A DNA stretch of 64,000 nt, from assembly GCF_017814435.1 (NCBI RefSeq), contig NZ_JAGJCB010000001.1, forward strand, positions 372,656 to 436,655, written 5' to 3'. Numbering within the stretch: the first letter of the stretch is position 1; each line of letters opens with the position of its first letter. This DNA is from Mariniflexile gromovii. GTDB lineage: Bacteria > Bacteroidota > Bacteroidia > Flavobacteriales > Flavobacteriaceae. Made by a program: the position numbers and the translations under genes. This document shows, in pieces, positions 35,516 through 43,822 of the stretch. A model generated the notes under the pieces. That model did not search any database. It was given only the letters and a program-made list of their open reading frames with translations, and was not told the origin of the DNA.

Positions 35516-36550
35516 CTATAAATTAAATTTCCAATCTGTTTTATTATTATACTGCAAAGTACCGTTTTTTACTTCTAATGGGCAATCAAAATTATTGGTA
35601 AATAAAGCACCTGTGCCCAAACCTTGTGGCAACTTACTTTGTTTTGTGTAGGTGTATTGTGCAATGCCGTTCAACCCAATGTTACTTTCCAAGGCACTGG
35701 TAATCCACCATCCTACTTGGTTTTGTTGCGCTATTTCAATCCATGCATCACTTCCTTTAAAGCCACCTACTAAACTCGGTTTTAAAATAATGTATTGAGG
35801 TTTTATGGTTTGTAGTAACTTTTGCTTTTCTGTTACAGAAAACACTCCGATTAATTCTTCATCTAAGGCAATAGGAAGTGGTGTTTCTGCACAAAGTTTA
35901 GCCATAACATCTACTTGACCTTGTTTTATAGGTTGTTCTATAGAATGGAGGTCTAAATCTGATAAAATTTTTAGTTTTTCTAAAGCTTCGGAAGGTGAAA
36001 AAGCGCCATTGGCGTCCACACGTAGTTCGATATCTTTTGAAGTAAATTCTTTTCGAATGGATTTTAAGAGATTTATTTCGCTTTGAAAATCGATGGCTCC
36101 AATTTTCATTTTGATACAATGGAAACCTGCTTCAATTTTATCTTGAATTTGTTGTTTCATGAAGGCTTCAGACCCCATCCAAATCAGTCCGTTTATAGCA
36201 ATGGAATCTTCACTTTGTGTAAATTTTGAAGGAAATAATTCAAACGGATTATGGCTTTCTAAAGATTTAAAAGCCATTTCCAAACCAAATTGAATGCTAG
36301 GAAATTCCAATAATTCATTCAGTAAAAAATCTAAATCTAATTGAATATTATCGCAAACCCATTGTAGTTTTTCTTCATAATCGGGTCTATCGTCAATAGA
36401 CAAACCTCTAAACAACCCGCATTCACCAACGCCTTGTTTTCCTTCAGAATTTAAAATAAGAAAATAAGTTTCTTTGGTTTTTAGAACACCTCTAGATGTA
36501 CCGCTGGCTTGTTTAAAATTTAAAATGTATTTTTTGTAAAAAGCTTTCAT
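35516..36550 (-). CDS. menC: o-Succinylbenzoate synthase
   Basis: From the ATG at 36550 (MKAFYKKYILNFKQ...), 344 residues; the ATG at 36568 lies inside the flanking inverted repeat and is less likely. Enolase-superfamily metal and acid-base motifs are present: IKMKIGAIDF (lysine), LRVDANGAFSP (first aspartate), HSIEQPIKQG (glutamate), IALDEELIG (aspartate) and YIILKPSLVGGF (lysine). It dehydrates SHCHC to o-succinylbenzoate. The start codon directly abuts the left arm of the cassette described at 36553-36980, so its original leader has been replaced. Confidence 0.92.
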   Translation of the reverse strand: MKAFYKKYILNFKQASGTSRGVLKTKETYFLILNSEGKQGVGECGLFRGLSIDDRPDYEEKLQWVCDNIQLDLDFLLNELLEFPSIQFGLEMAFKSLESHNPFELFPSKFTQSEDSIAINGLIWMGSEAFMKQQIQDKIEAGFHCIKMKIGAIDFQSEINLLKSIRKEFTSKDIELRVDANGAFSPSEALEKLKILSDLDLHSIEQPIKQGQVDVMAKLCAETPLPIALDEELIGVFSVTEKQKLLQTIKPQYIILKPSLVGGFKGSDAWIEIAQQNQVGWWITSALESNIGLNGIAQYTYTKQSKLPQGLGTGALFTNNFDCPLEVKNGTLQYNNKTDWKFNL

Positions 36551-36552
36551 TA

Positions 36553-36980
36553 AATTACGAATTGTCAATTACGAATTACGGATTAGAATTTTTGCTTTGC
36601 ATCGTTTTTTGAATACTTCCTATAACTCTAAGTATTTCTTCAACATCTATGAGTACTTTAATCGCTTTTTCTTCGTCTAAATAGCCCGAATCTTGTAATA
36701 ATCGAAGCCAATATTTAGTTTCTCTTGCTTCTTTATATGAAATTGTAAGTTTAGCATAAAAATCTTTTTCCGATTGACCTCCTATGGCTTCTTCTATATT
36801 AGCGCCAATGGATGTACCACTTCGAAGTAATTGTTTAGATAGAACAAACTCTTTTTTATCTTCACATAAGTGCTTATAAATTTTAACAATTTGTAAAGCA
36901 AAAGCATATGTTTTGACTTGAATAATATTTTCTTTCATCTACAATGTTACCTCGTAATTCGTAATTGATAATTCGTAATT
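36553..36980. mobile_element. Inverted-repeat-bounded cassette carrying a four-helix-bundle gene
   Basis: Arms 36553-36580 and 36953-36980 are 28-base inverted repeats with one mismatch, each built of AATTACGAATT-type units. They enclose one gene, the four-helix bundle protein. To the right the repeat unit is amplified to about 37012. There is no transposase, so this looks like a MITE-like or recombination-spread insertion between the MBL-hydrolase gene and menC. Confidence 0.6.
36576..36938 (-). CDS. Four-helix-bundle protein (23S rRNA intervening sequence protein family)
   Basis: A 120-residue all-helical protein. VKTYAFALQIVKIYKHL, LSKQLLRSGTSIGANIEEAIGGQSEKDFYAKL and YKEARETKYWLRLLQDSGY match the IVP/S23 family (SxxIxANIxEA and ARxExxYWL motifs). 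Members are found inside 23S rRNA intervening sequences and free in genomes; the function is unknown and they form pentamers. Here the gene sits between the MBL hydrolase and menC genes, inside 28-base inverted repeats, and its stop codon is part of the left repeat arm. Confidence 0.88.
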   Translation of the reverse strand: MKENIIQVKTYAFALQIVKIYKHLCEDKKEFVLSKQLLRSGTSIGANIEEAIGGQSEKDFYAKLTISYKEARETKYWLRLLQDSGYLDEEKAIKVLIDVEEILRVIGSIQKTMQSKNSNP

Positions 36981-37012
36981 CGTAATTCGTAATTGAAAAT
37001 TGATAATTACAA
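36953..37012. repeat. Tandem CGTAATT array
   Basis: At least five CGTAATT units, separated by short AT stretches, run from 36953 to about 36995 and trail off as GAAAATTGATAATTAC to 37010. The array touches the stop codon of the MBL-hydrolase gene. It includes the right arm of the cassette inverted repeat. Confidence 0.75.
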
Positions 37013-37684
37013 TTCAATACTTTCACCAATTTCCAACAACATTAAATCTTTCCCTTTATCAAAGAATTTACGTTTGGCTTCTTCGTGGTCTATTTCAATG
37101 TAACCAAAGGTATCAAAATGATAGCCTAATACTTTATCGCATTGTACAAAATCACTCGCTATAATAGCATCATCAATGCCCATGGTAAAATTATCACCAA
37201 TTGGTAAAATGGCTAAATCTAACTTGGTTTTCATAGGGATGAGCTTCATATCGAAGGTCAAGGCAGTATCTCCTGCTATGTAAATGTTTTTGTGTTCACC
37301 TTCAATTACAAAACCACCTGGTTGTCCGCCATATGTTCCATCGGGAAACGACGAAGTATGAATAGCGTTCACGTACTTAACAGTTCCAAATTCAAAATCC
37401 CAACTACCTCCATGGTTCATAGGGTGGCCTTCAATACCCAAGGCTTCAAAATGCGATACAATTTCAAAATTAGACACCACAATGGCATTGGTGCGTTTTG
37501 CAATGGCTTCCACATCTACAATATGGTCTTGATGCGCGTGGGTAAGTAAAATATAATCGGCTTTAAGCGTATCGATATTTATATGCGCTGCCTTTGGGTT
37601 TGCCGAAATAAATGGGTCTACAAGAATATTTACATCATTAACTTGTATCCCTAAACTAGCGTGACCGTAAAATGTAATTTTCAT
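37007..37684 (-). CDS. MBL-fold metal-dependent hydrolase (UPF0173)
   Basis: A 225-residue metallo-beta-lactamase-fold protein. Metal ligands are in LLTHAHQDHIVD (HxHxDH, about 48-59), HTSSFPDGTYGGQPGGFVIEG, IAGDTALTFDM and GYHFDTFGYIEID. It belongs to the UPF0173/YtkL family. It lies between menA and the cassette in the menaquinone cluster, where it is regularly found in flavobacteria, so a hydrolase role in the pathway (possibly DHNA-CoA thioester cleavage) is an attractive but unproven inference. Confidence 0.88.
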   Translation of the reverse strand: MKITFYGHASLGIQVNDVNILVDPFISANPKAAHINIDTLKADYILLTHAHQDHIVDVEAIAKRTNAIVVSNFEIVSHFEALGIEGHPMNHGGSWDFEFGTVKYVNAIHTSSFPDGTYGGQPGGFVIEGEHKNIYIAGDTALTFDMKLIPMKTKLDLAILPIGDNFTMGIDDAIIASDFVQCDKVLGYHFDTFGYIEIDHEEAKRKFFDKGKDLMLLEIGESIEL

Positions 37685-37728
37685 CCGTTTTTAAATTTAT
37701 TTTATCAAGTAAGTAAAATACAAAAATT

Positions 37729-38631
37729 TCACAACAAATGCCCTATCCCCATTAATACCGATAAAAGCACTGTTGTTAAGGCTACTTTTTTTAATTCAGG
37801 ATCCAATAATTTTGAATCCTTATTTTTTAAAACTTTTTTAATATGAATGATTAAAGGAATATAAGCCACAAAATAGACTAAATTAAGGATGGATGTGAAA
37901 TACAACAACCCAAACAAACCAGATAAGACAATGGCTAAAACAATAATTGTTACGTGATATTTTTTAGCATTTTCTATACCTATTTTAACAGCTAAAGTTA
38001 ATTTATTCGATTTTTTATCCGATTCTATATCACGCATATTATTCAGGTTTAAAACTGCTGCGCTTAATAAACCAATAGTAATTGCGGGTAAAAACACAAC
38101 ATGATCTATCTTTTTTGCATATAATACATAGCAACCTATAACGCTTACTAGTCCAAAAAACACAAACACATACACATCGCCTAAGCCTTTATAACCATAA
38201 GCATCATTACCTACGGTATATCGAATGGCTGCGGCAACCGATGCAATGCCAAGTAAAAAGAAAATAAGCGTTAGTAAAAAATTTTTAACTCCAAACGCCG
38301 TAAAAATTAGAAAAAACGCTAAACCAATGGAGATTAACACATTTATTTTTATGGCATTAAACATGTCTTCGGGAGAAATTTTTCCTGTTTGAATGGCACG
38401 GTCTGGACCTACACGATCAATATTATCGGTGCCTTTTATGCCATCGCCATAATCGTTCGCTAAGTTTGATAAAATTTGAAAACTTAGAGTTGTTAAAATA
38501 GCCAAAGCAAAAATTAACCCATCGAAACAGCCATTATATGCAGCAAAACAAGACGCTAAAATAATACCTGAAATAGATAAAGGGAGCGTTCGTAAACGCA
38601 TGGTTGAAATCCAAATAGAAATTTTATTCAT
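37729..38631 (-). CDS. menA: 1,4-Dihydroxy-2-naphthoate polyprenyltransferase
   Basis: A 300-residue UbiA-superfamily membrane enzyme with about eight helices. The first Asp-rich motif is NLANDYGDGIKGTDN (about 57-71, NDxxD) and the second is MRDIESDKKSNKLTLAV (about 195-211, DxxxDxxxxK). It attaches the polyprenyl tail to DHNA in menaquinone synthesis. The start is one base from the menB stop, so the two are co-transcribed. Confidence 0.93.
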   Translation of the reverse strand: MNKISIWISTMRLRTLPLSISGIILASCFAAYNGCFDGLIFALAILTTLSFQILSNLANDYGDGIKGTDNIDRVGPDRAIQTGKISPEDMFNAIKINVLISIGLAFFLIFTAFGVKNFLLTLIFFLLGIASVAAAIRYTVGNDAYGYKGLGDVYVFVFFGLVSVIGCYVLYAKKIDHVVFLPAITIGLLSAAVLNLNNMRDIESDKKSNKLTLAVKIGIENAKKYHVTIIVLAIVLSGLFGLLYFTSILNLVYFVAYIPLIIHIKKVLKNKDSKLLDPELKKVALTTVLLSVLMGIGHLL

Positions 38632-38632
38632 A

Positions 38633-39472
38633 CTATGGAATCCATTTTTTTACAAAATTAGGCTTGCGTTTTTCTAAGAAAGCATTTCTACCTTCAACCG
38701 CTTCTTCAGTCATATAAGCTAAACGGGTAGCTTCACCTGCAAATACTTGTTGCCCTACCATACCATCATCTGTTAAATTCATGGCGAATTTCAACATTTT
38801 TATTGAAGTTGGCGATTTTGCCAGTATTTCCTGTGCCCATTCATAGGCCGTGGATTCCAATTCATTATGCGGAATAACTGCATTTACCATGCCCATTTCA
38901 AACGCTTCTTGGGCTGAATAATTTCTTCCTAAGAAAAATATTTCACGTGCCTTTTTCTGCCCTACCATTTTAGCTAAATAGGCTGACCCATACCCACCAT
39001 CAAAACTGGTAACATCGGCGTCCGTTTGTTTAAAAATAGCGTGTTCCTTACTGGCTAGTGTTAAATCGCAAACCACATGTAAGCTATGTCCACCACCAAC
39101 TGCCCATCCAGGAACAACAGCAATAACTGCTTTAGGCATAAAACGAATTAAGCGTTGTACTTCTAGTATATTCAAACGGTGATAACCATCTTCACCCACA
39201 TAACCTTGTTTTCCCCTAGCTTTTTGGTCGCCACCAGAACAAAAACTCCAAATACCATCTTTAGTTGATGGTCCTTCGGCCGATAACAATACTACTCCTA
39301 TATTTACGTCTTCATTCGCATTATAAAATGCATCATATAATTCACTAGTTGTTTTTGGTCTAAAAGCATTACGCACATTTGGCCTGTTAAAAGCGATTCG
39401 AGCTACTCCATTACATTTTTTATAGGTAATGTCTTCATACTCCTTAACAGTTTCCCAATTAATTTGCTCCAT
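38633..39472 (-). CDS. menB: 1,4-Dihydroxy-2-naphthoyl-CoA synthase
   Basis: A 279-residue crotonase-fold enzyme that cyclises o-succinylbenzoyl-CoA to DHNA-CoA. VARIAFNRPNVRNAFRPKT (about 22-40), FCSGGDQKARGKQGYVGEDG (about 77-96, MenB-specific loop), AVVPGWAVGGGHSLHVVCDL (about 120-139) and TSFDGGYGSAYLAKMVG (about 153-169) are all typical. The length is usual. It is the first gene of the men operon visible here; menD and menF are not in the window. A minus-strand TATTTTTG box lies at 39489-39496. Confidence 0.95.
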   Translation of the reverse strand: MEQINWETVKEYEDITYKKCNGVARIAFNRPNVRNAFRPKTTSELYDAFYNANEDVNIGVVLLSAEGPSTKDGIWSFCSGGDQKARGKQGYVGEDGYHRLNILEVQRLIRFMPKAVIAVVPGWAVGGGHSLHVVCDLTLASKEHAIFKQTDADVTSFDGGYGSAYLAKMVGQKKAREIFFLGRNYSAQEAFEMGMVNAVIPHNELESTAYEWAQEILAKSPTSIKMLKFAMNLTDDGMVGQQVFAGEATRLAYMTEEAVEGRNAFLEKRKPNFVKKWIP

Positions 39473-39816
39473 TTCTTATTATTTTGCTCAAAAATAATTT
39501 TTATTTCATTAAAATACCTGTTTCGTGTGCTTATATTTATTGTTTTTTATCTGTTATTTAATATGTACATACAATTATTCTTTTCGTTATTAAATACTCC
39601 ATCTATATATATTTAAATTAAAAATTATTTATTGTTGGCAACAGTTAAATTTAAACCAAAAAAAGCCTTAAATAATAATTAAATACACAAAACTTCACTA
39701 GTTTTTTTGAGATATTCCAATAAGTAGAAACACATATTTGTTTGTAGTCTTTTTTTTAATATTTTTGTGTTAAATTAATTTTCATCCAATTAAAAAATAC
39801 GATTCAGCTTATTTTT
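39473..39816. promoter_or_regulatory. AT-rich divergent intergenic region between menB and a small membrane gene
   Basis: 344 bases with no credible gene. It contains a -7-like box for menB (39489-39496, minus strand) and a full promoter for the rightward small gene (39738-39767). The middle is very AT-rich, with no palindrome or riboswitch fold that I recognise. Confidence 0.45.
39738..39767 (+). promoter_or_regulatory. Promoter of the 69-residue membrane protein gene
   Basis: TTG at 39738-39740, 19 bases, TATTTTTG at 39760-39767; the start codon follows 49 bases later. Supports the small gene being real. Confidence 0.6.
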
Positions 39817-40026
39817 ATGTATATTGTCGATGAAATAACCCCAGAGCCTATGTTAGTTAAGATTACTATTCTAATTTTTGCCTTAGTAGCTTTTAATTTT
39901 TTATTGTTAAAATTAAGTAGCAATAAAATTGAAAAACAAACAAAAGTTAAAAAAATGCCAGTAGTCCTTCAAAAGGAGACTACCACCGAACAGGAATCTG
40001 TAACGCTTGCTCCAACAGGAAGTTAG
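39817..40026 (+). CDS. Small single-pass membrane protein (69 aa)
   Basis: One membrane helix (about 11-31, MLVKITILIFALVAFNFLLLK) is followed by a basic stretch (NKIEKQTKVKKM) and a Thr/Glu-rich tail ending LAPTGS. No family known. Its last 47 bases overlap the 3' end of ung on the other strand (convergent). The good promoter upstream and the sensible membrane topology favour a real gene, but the overlap lowers confidence. An alternative start is the internal ATG at residue 12. Confidence 0.55.
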   Translation: MYIVDEITPEPMLVKITILIFALVAFNFLLLKLSSNKIEKQTKVKKMPVVLQKETTTEQESVTLAPTGS

Positions 40027-40645
40027 CTTTACTAAAGTGTTTGTTTCCAAACCAATAACCTCTATTAGCACTTAATGGAGATGGGTGTCCTGACGTTAAT
40101 ACTTGGTGCTTTTTAGTATCAATTAGTTTTTGCTTTTTCTTTGCATAACCTCCCCAAAGTAAAAAAACTACACTTTCTTTTTTCTCACTAATCGTTTTTA
40201 TTACCGAGTCCGTAAACAGCTCCCACCCTTTATTTTGGTGGCTTCCCGCTTGGTGCGCCCTAACTGTAAGTGTGGCATTTAATAAAAGGACGCCTTGATC
40301 TGCCCAACGCATTAAATTTCCGCTTTTTGGGTATGGTATTCCTAAGTCTGTTTCAATTTCTTTAAAAATATTGATTAATGAAGGGGGGTGTTTTAAACCT
40401 TCATTTACCGAAAAGCATAAGCCATTGGCTTGACCAACATCGTGATAAGGGTCTTGACCTATAATAACAACTTTTACATCATCAAAATGGCAATGGTTGA
40501 ATGCATTAAAAATTTGATTTCCTGGAGGGAAACAGGTATGATTTCTATATTCAGCTTTAACAAAGCCTACTAAATCCTTAAAATAGAGTTTTTCAAATTC
40601 TGTTTCTAAATAAGGTTTCCAACTTTCGTGTATATCAACATTCAT
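39980..40645 (-). CDS. ung: Uracil-DNA glycosylase
   Basis: A family 1 UDG that removes uracil from DNA. From the ATG at 40645 (MNVDIHESWK...) it is 221 residues; the ATG two codons upstream at 40651 is equally possible. The water-activating motif is GQDPYH (catalytic Asp about 63), FSVNEGLKHPPSLINIFKE follows, and the DNA-intercalation loop is HPSPLSANRGYWFG (about 187-200). The length is normal. Convergent with the small membrane gene, with 47 bases of overlap at the 3' ends. Confidence 0.95.
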   Translation of the reverse strand: MNVDIHESWKPYLETEFEKLYFKDLVGFVKAEYRNHTCFPPGNQIFNAFNHCHFDDVKVVIIGQDPYHDVGQANGLCFSVNEGLKHPPSLINIFKEIETDLGIPYPKSGNLMRWADQGVLLLNATLTVRAHQAGSHQNKGWELFTDSVIKTISEKKESVVFLLWGGYAKKKQKLIDTKKHQVLTSGHPSPLSANRGYWFGNKHFSKANFLLEQALQIPVRW

Positions 40646-40708
40646 AAGCATATATCTAAAATCGAACTAAAATAATACTATCTTTAGTCTTATTAAAACA
40701 ATTTACGA

Positions 40709-42202
40709 TTGAAAAAAATAAAATTCCCAACCGCTCAAACCATACTTATTATTATTGCTGGCATCGTTGCTATTTTAACTTGGATGATTCCTTCTGGAAA
40801 ATTTGATTCTTTAACATATAACAAAGCCGAAAATACATTTACTAAAACAAGTTTAAATAAAACCGAAACCTTAGCGGCATCCCAAGAAACATTAGATGCG
40901 TTAAATATCAATATCCCTATAGAAAAATTCACGAATGGTGATATTTGGAAACCCATAGGAATACCGAATACCTACCAAAAAGTTGAAGCAAAACCACAGG
41001 GTTTCGTGGCTTTCATTCAATCGCCCATAAAGGGCATTATTGAGGCTGCCGACATTATTTTTCTGGTTTTATTCATTGGTGGTTTAATTGGAATAATGAA
41101 CCATACAGGTGCTTTTGATGCAGGCATATCTTGGTTAGCACATACCTTAAAGGGAAAAGAATTTTTGTTAATTATATTGGTAACCTTACTTATAGCCATT
41201 GGCGGCACTACTTTTGGACTTGCAGAAGAAACCATTGCCTTTTACCCTATTTTAATCCCTATTTTTTTAGCTGCAAAATATGATGCCATGGTGGCATTGG
41301 CCTGTATTTATTTAGGCTCGTCTATTGGCACTATGTGTTCAACAACCAATCCGTTTAGTGCCATTATAGCTTCGGATGCCGCTGGTATTAATTGGACTAC
41401 TGGTTTAACAGGACGCTTTATCATGCTTATTTTAGGAACGCTTATTTGCACCCTTTACACACTAAGGTATGCAAAACGCGTAAAAAATGACCCTTCTAAA
41501 TCTGTTATTTACAGTCAAAAAGAAGCCATTGAAACCATGTTTGGAAACACAACAAACTCAACAATTAAATTATCTATTCGCTTAAAACTCATCCTTTTTA
41601 TATTCGCCATGTGTTTTATTGTGATGATTTATGGCGTATCGCAACGTGAATGGTGGTTTTTGGAAATGACTGTTGTTTTCTTTGTTGGGGCCATTATTAT
41701 TGGGTTTTTAGCCAAAATTGACGAGTATACTTTTGTTGATACTTTTGTAAAAGGCGCCAGTGATTTACTTGGTGTTGCCCTTATTATAGGTATTGCAAGA
41801 GGTATTACCGTATTAATGGAAGATGGTCAAATAAGCGATACCTTATTATATTATGCAAGCAACGCAACCAACGGTATGCATAAAGGTGTTTTCATTAACG
41901 CCATGCTTTACATTTATGGTGGCTTGTCGTTTTTTATACCATCATCTTCTGGTATGGCGGTTTTAACCATGCCCATCATGTCACCTTTGGCCGATGGTGT
42001 TGGCATTGGAAGGGAACTGATTGTGAACACCTATCAATACGGCATGGGATTATTTGCATTTATAAACCCAACGGGACTTATCTTAGCGTCGTTAGCTATT
42101 GTGAAAGTGGGCTATGATAAATGGTTGAAATTCGTGATGCCGTTGGTTATTATCTTAACCGTTTTTACGATGCTGGTGCTAACAATTACGGTTTACTTAT
42201 AA
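40709..42202 (+). CDS. YfcC-family transporter (C4-dicarboxylate / arginine-type carrier)
   Basis: A 497-residue membrane transporter with about 12 helices. It starts with a TTG codon (KKIKFPTAQTILIIIAG). Family blocks: IEAADIIFLVLFIGGLIGIMNHTGAFD, IGGTTFGLAEETIAFYPILIP (re-entrant, GxxFGMxEET-type), CSTTNPFSAIIASDAAGI and FFIPSSSGMAVLTMPIMSPL. PF03606/DcuC-YfcC members carry C4-dicarboxylates, amino acids or dipeptides; the substrate is unknown. It is divergent from ung. Confidence 0.87.
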   Translation: MKKIKFPTAQTILIIIAGIVAILTWMIPSGKFDSLTYNKAENTFTKTSLNKTETLAASQETLDALNINIPIEKFTNGDIWKPIGIPNTYQKVEAKPQGFVAFIQSPIKGIIEAADIIFLVLFIGGLIGIMNHTGAFDAGISWLAHTLKGKEFLLIILVTLLIAIGGTTFGLAEETIAFYPILIPIFLAAKYDAMVALACIYLGSSIGTMCSTTNPFSAIIASDAAGINWTTGLTGRFIMLILGTLICTLYTLRYAKRVKNDPSKSVIYSQKEAIETMFGNTTNSTIKLSIRLKLILFIFAMCFIVMIYGVSQREWWFLEMTVVFFVGAIIIGFLAKIDEYTFVDTFVKGASDLLGVALIIGIARGITVLMEDGQISDTLLYYASNATNGMHKGVFINAMLYIYGGLSFFIPSSSGMAVLTMPIMSPLADGVGIGRELIVNTYQYGMGLFAFINPTGLILASLAIVKVGYDKWLKFVMPLVIILTVFTMLVLTITVYL

Positions 42203-42275
42203 GTTGGGCTTTATACTTAATCTGACATAAAATTTTGAAATATTTTTTTCGTAAATTTGTTTAAAAGATTATAAG

Positions 42276-42494
42276 ATGGACATTCAAGCTACAAAACTGG
42301 AATTACTAAAAATCATATTGGAAAATGAAAACACTGAATTTATCCAACGTGTAGCTGATTTCGTAAAAAAAGAGAAAAAAGACTTTTGGAATGAATTAAG
42401 TTTGTCTGAACAAGAAGAAATTAAAAAAGGAATTCAAGACCTTGATAATGGCAAAAGAGTTTCTTATGAATCTTTTTTAAAGAAAATTTCATAG
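42276..42494 (+). CDS. Antitoxin-like protein of a ParE/RelE-type module
   Basis: A 72-residue mostly helical protein (MDIQATKLELLKIILENE...) with the typical antitoxin tail LSEQEEIKKGIQDLDNGKRVSYESFLKKI (helix, DNGKRVSxExF linker, toxin-binding helix) seen in addiction-module component proteins. No DNA-binding helix-turn-helix is obvious. It is followed after three bases by a ParE-type toxin frame that carries a nonsense mutation. The antitoxin frame itself is intact. Confidence 0.8.
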   Translation: MDIQATKLELLKIILENENTEFIQRVADFVKKEKKDFWNELSLSEQEEIKKGIQDLDNGKRVSYESFLKKIS

Positions 42495-42497
42495 TAA

Positions 42498-42803
42498 ATG
42501 AAAGTATTCTTATCAGAACTCGCAGAAACAAAACTTCTAAAACTCTCTGATTACATATTAGAAAAATGGAATTCAAAAACAAGAGATAAATTTATTTCTA
42601 AACTTACTGAAAAGATTGAGTAAATATCAATCCAACCAGAAAGTTGTCCAAAATCATCTGGATTTAAAAACCTTTATAAATGCGTAGTAACAAAACAAAC
42701 AACGCTTTATTATAGAATAAACTTTGATAAGGAGGAAATTGAAATCATTACAATTTTTGATAGTAGACAAAATCCTGAAAAGCTAAAAAAAGACATTAAA
42801 TAG
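42498..42803 (+). pseudogene. ParE/RelE-type toxin interrupted by an in-frame stop
   Basis: ATG at 42498 opens a frame of 102 codons reading MKVFLSELAETKLLKLSDYI ... KFISKLTEKIE, stop (TAA at 42621-42623), then ISIQPESC ... NLYKCVVTKQTTLYYRINFDKEEIEIITIFDSRQNPEKL to TAG at 42801-42803. Both halves match ParE/RelE toxins (AxxxLxxlxxYI; LYYRI...I.I...FD.RQNP), and no frameshift is needed. One base change (for example CAA to TAA) explains the stop. It is too short for the automated frames because of the stop, hence a pseudogene unless read through. Confidence 0.8.
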
Positions 42804-42810
42804 CTGTAAG

Positions 42811-42919
42811 TAACGGCTTGTTCTAGCATACTTCTGAAAATCTACGAGAATTTTTAGTTTATCTAATACATGCAAAGTTAACCGCTAAACCACGTAACTA
42901 CTTATTGCCGAAGCCGTTT
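42811..42919. repeat. attC-like long palindromic element after the toxin
   Basis: AACGGCTT at 42812-42819 and AAGCCGTT at 42911-42918 are inverted repeats 91 bases apart. The interior has an A/T-rich core and the right-hand run GTAACTACTTATTGCCGAAGCC, with bulged partial pairing to the left side. It begins 8 bases after the toxin stop and ends one base before the stop of the convergent lipoprotein gene. I recognise this kind of element downstream of accessory genes in flavobacteria; assignment to integron attC is an inference. Confidence 0.5.
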
Positions 42920-43804
42920 TTAATTAATTTTATAAGCCACCACTTTATTTCCAAAAAAAGTAGGTATCAATAGGATGTTTTTATTTGGAATGATCCCAAT
43001 ATCGGCAGCATTAAGTTTTTCTTCTTGAGTATCCAATATTTTGGTGGCGGCATCACCAGGGAAATTTTTATCCACAAAAAACACTTCTCCTGTCCATGAA
43101 GAAATTAAATAGCCCTGTTTTATAGGCACAATACCATCTCCTTTTAAGATACCGGTAGCTACAAGTGTTTGCGCCTTTGTTTTCTTATCAATAGCTACAA
43201 AATCACCCTTACTAAACGAGACAATAAGTATACGGTCTTTTTCAACCAATATGCCATTAGGATTAAACCCTTCCAAGTCTAACCATATAGACACTTCATC
43301 ATTAACTAGTTTGTAAATTTTACTATCTCTAGAATCTGTAATATACACATCGCCATTCGAATCTATATCTACATCATTTAAAAAAACAGCATTTTCAACT
43401 GCAATGGTTTTCTCTACAGCGCCCGATGTCATATCAATTTTAATCATGGCATCAATATCTGCCACATAAAGTTTATCATTATAATAATTAGCTCCTTTTG
43501 GCGCATGCATATTTGTAACCCAATATTGGGTAAGTGTTTTTCCTTCTGAGCTAATAACGGAAATGGTTCCGTCTCCATCCTTGGCATCGGTAGGCACATT
43601 ACCCATGTTTGACACATAAATAACATCCCTCTTTAAATCGTATCTAACCGCTTCGCAAGTTTTTAACAACGTATCGCTTTCCCATAGTTTGGTTAAAACC
43701 ACCTCAGTTTTTATGGGTTTTTGTGATGCTGTTTCTTTTTTATATTGTTTACAAGAAACTAAAACCGTAATACTTAATAGGAATAAAAATGGAGATGCCT
43801 TCAT
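42920..43804 (-). CDS. Lipoprotein with beta-propeller (SMP-30/NHL-like)
   Basis: A 294-residue lipoprotein; the lipobox is LVSCK (about 14-18). The rest is a repeated beta-propeller with blades such as VIYVSNMGN, KLYVADIDAMIKIDM, DVYITDSRDSKIYKL and RILIVSFSKGDFVAID, resembling SMP-30/gluconolactonase-type or NHL repeats. The metal-site pattern of gluconolactonases is only partly visible (DVDIDSNGDVYITDS), so enzyme activity is uncertain. It is probably attached to the outer membrane or faces the periplasm. It is convergent with the toxin relic. Confidence 0.83.
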   Translation of the reverse strand: MKASPFLFLLSITVLVSCKQYKKETASQKPIKTEVVLTKLWESDTLLKTCEAVRYDLKRDVIYVSNMGNVPTDAKDGDGTISVISSEGKTLTQYWVTNMHAPKGANYYNDKLYVADIDAMIKIDMTSGAVEKTIAVENAVFLNDVDIDSNGDVYITDSRDSKIYKLVNDEVSIWLDLEGFNPNGILVEKDRILIVSFSKGDFVAIDKKTKAQTLVATGILKGDGIVPIKQGYLISSWTGEVFFVDKNFPGDAATKILDTQEEKLNAADIGIIPNKNILLIPTFFGNKVVAYKIN

Positions 43805-43822
43805 AATATATAATTTTAATGA

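Noticed and set aside
36953..37012. Tandem CGTAATT units resembling a CRISPR-like array
   Set aside because: Units are 7-14 bases without spacers of constant length and no cas genes are nearby; they are the arm of the inverted-repeat cassette.
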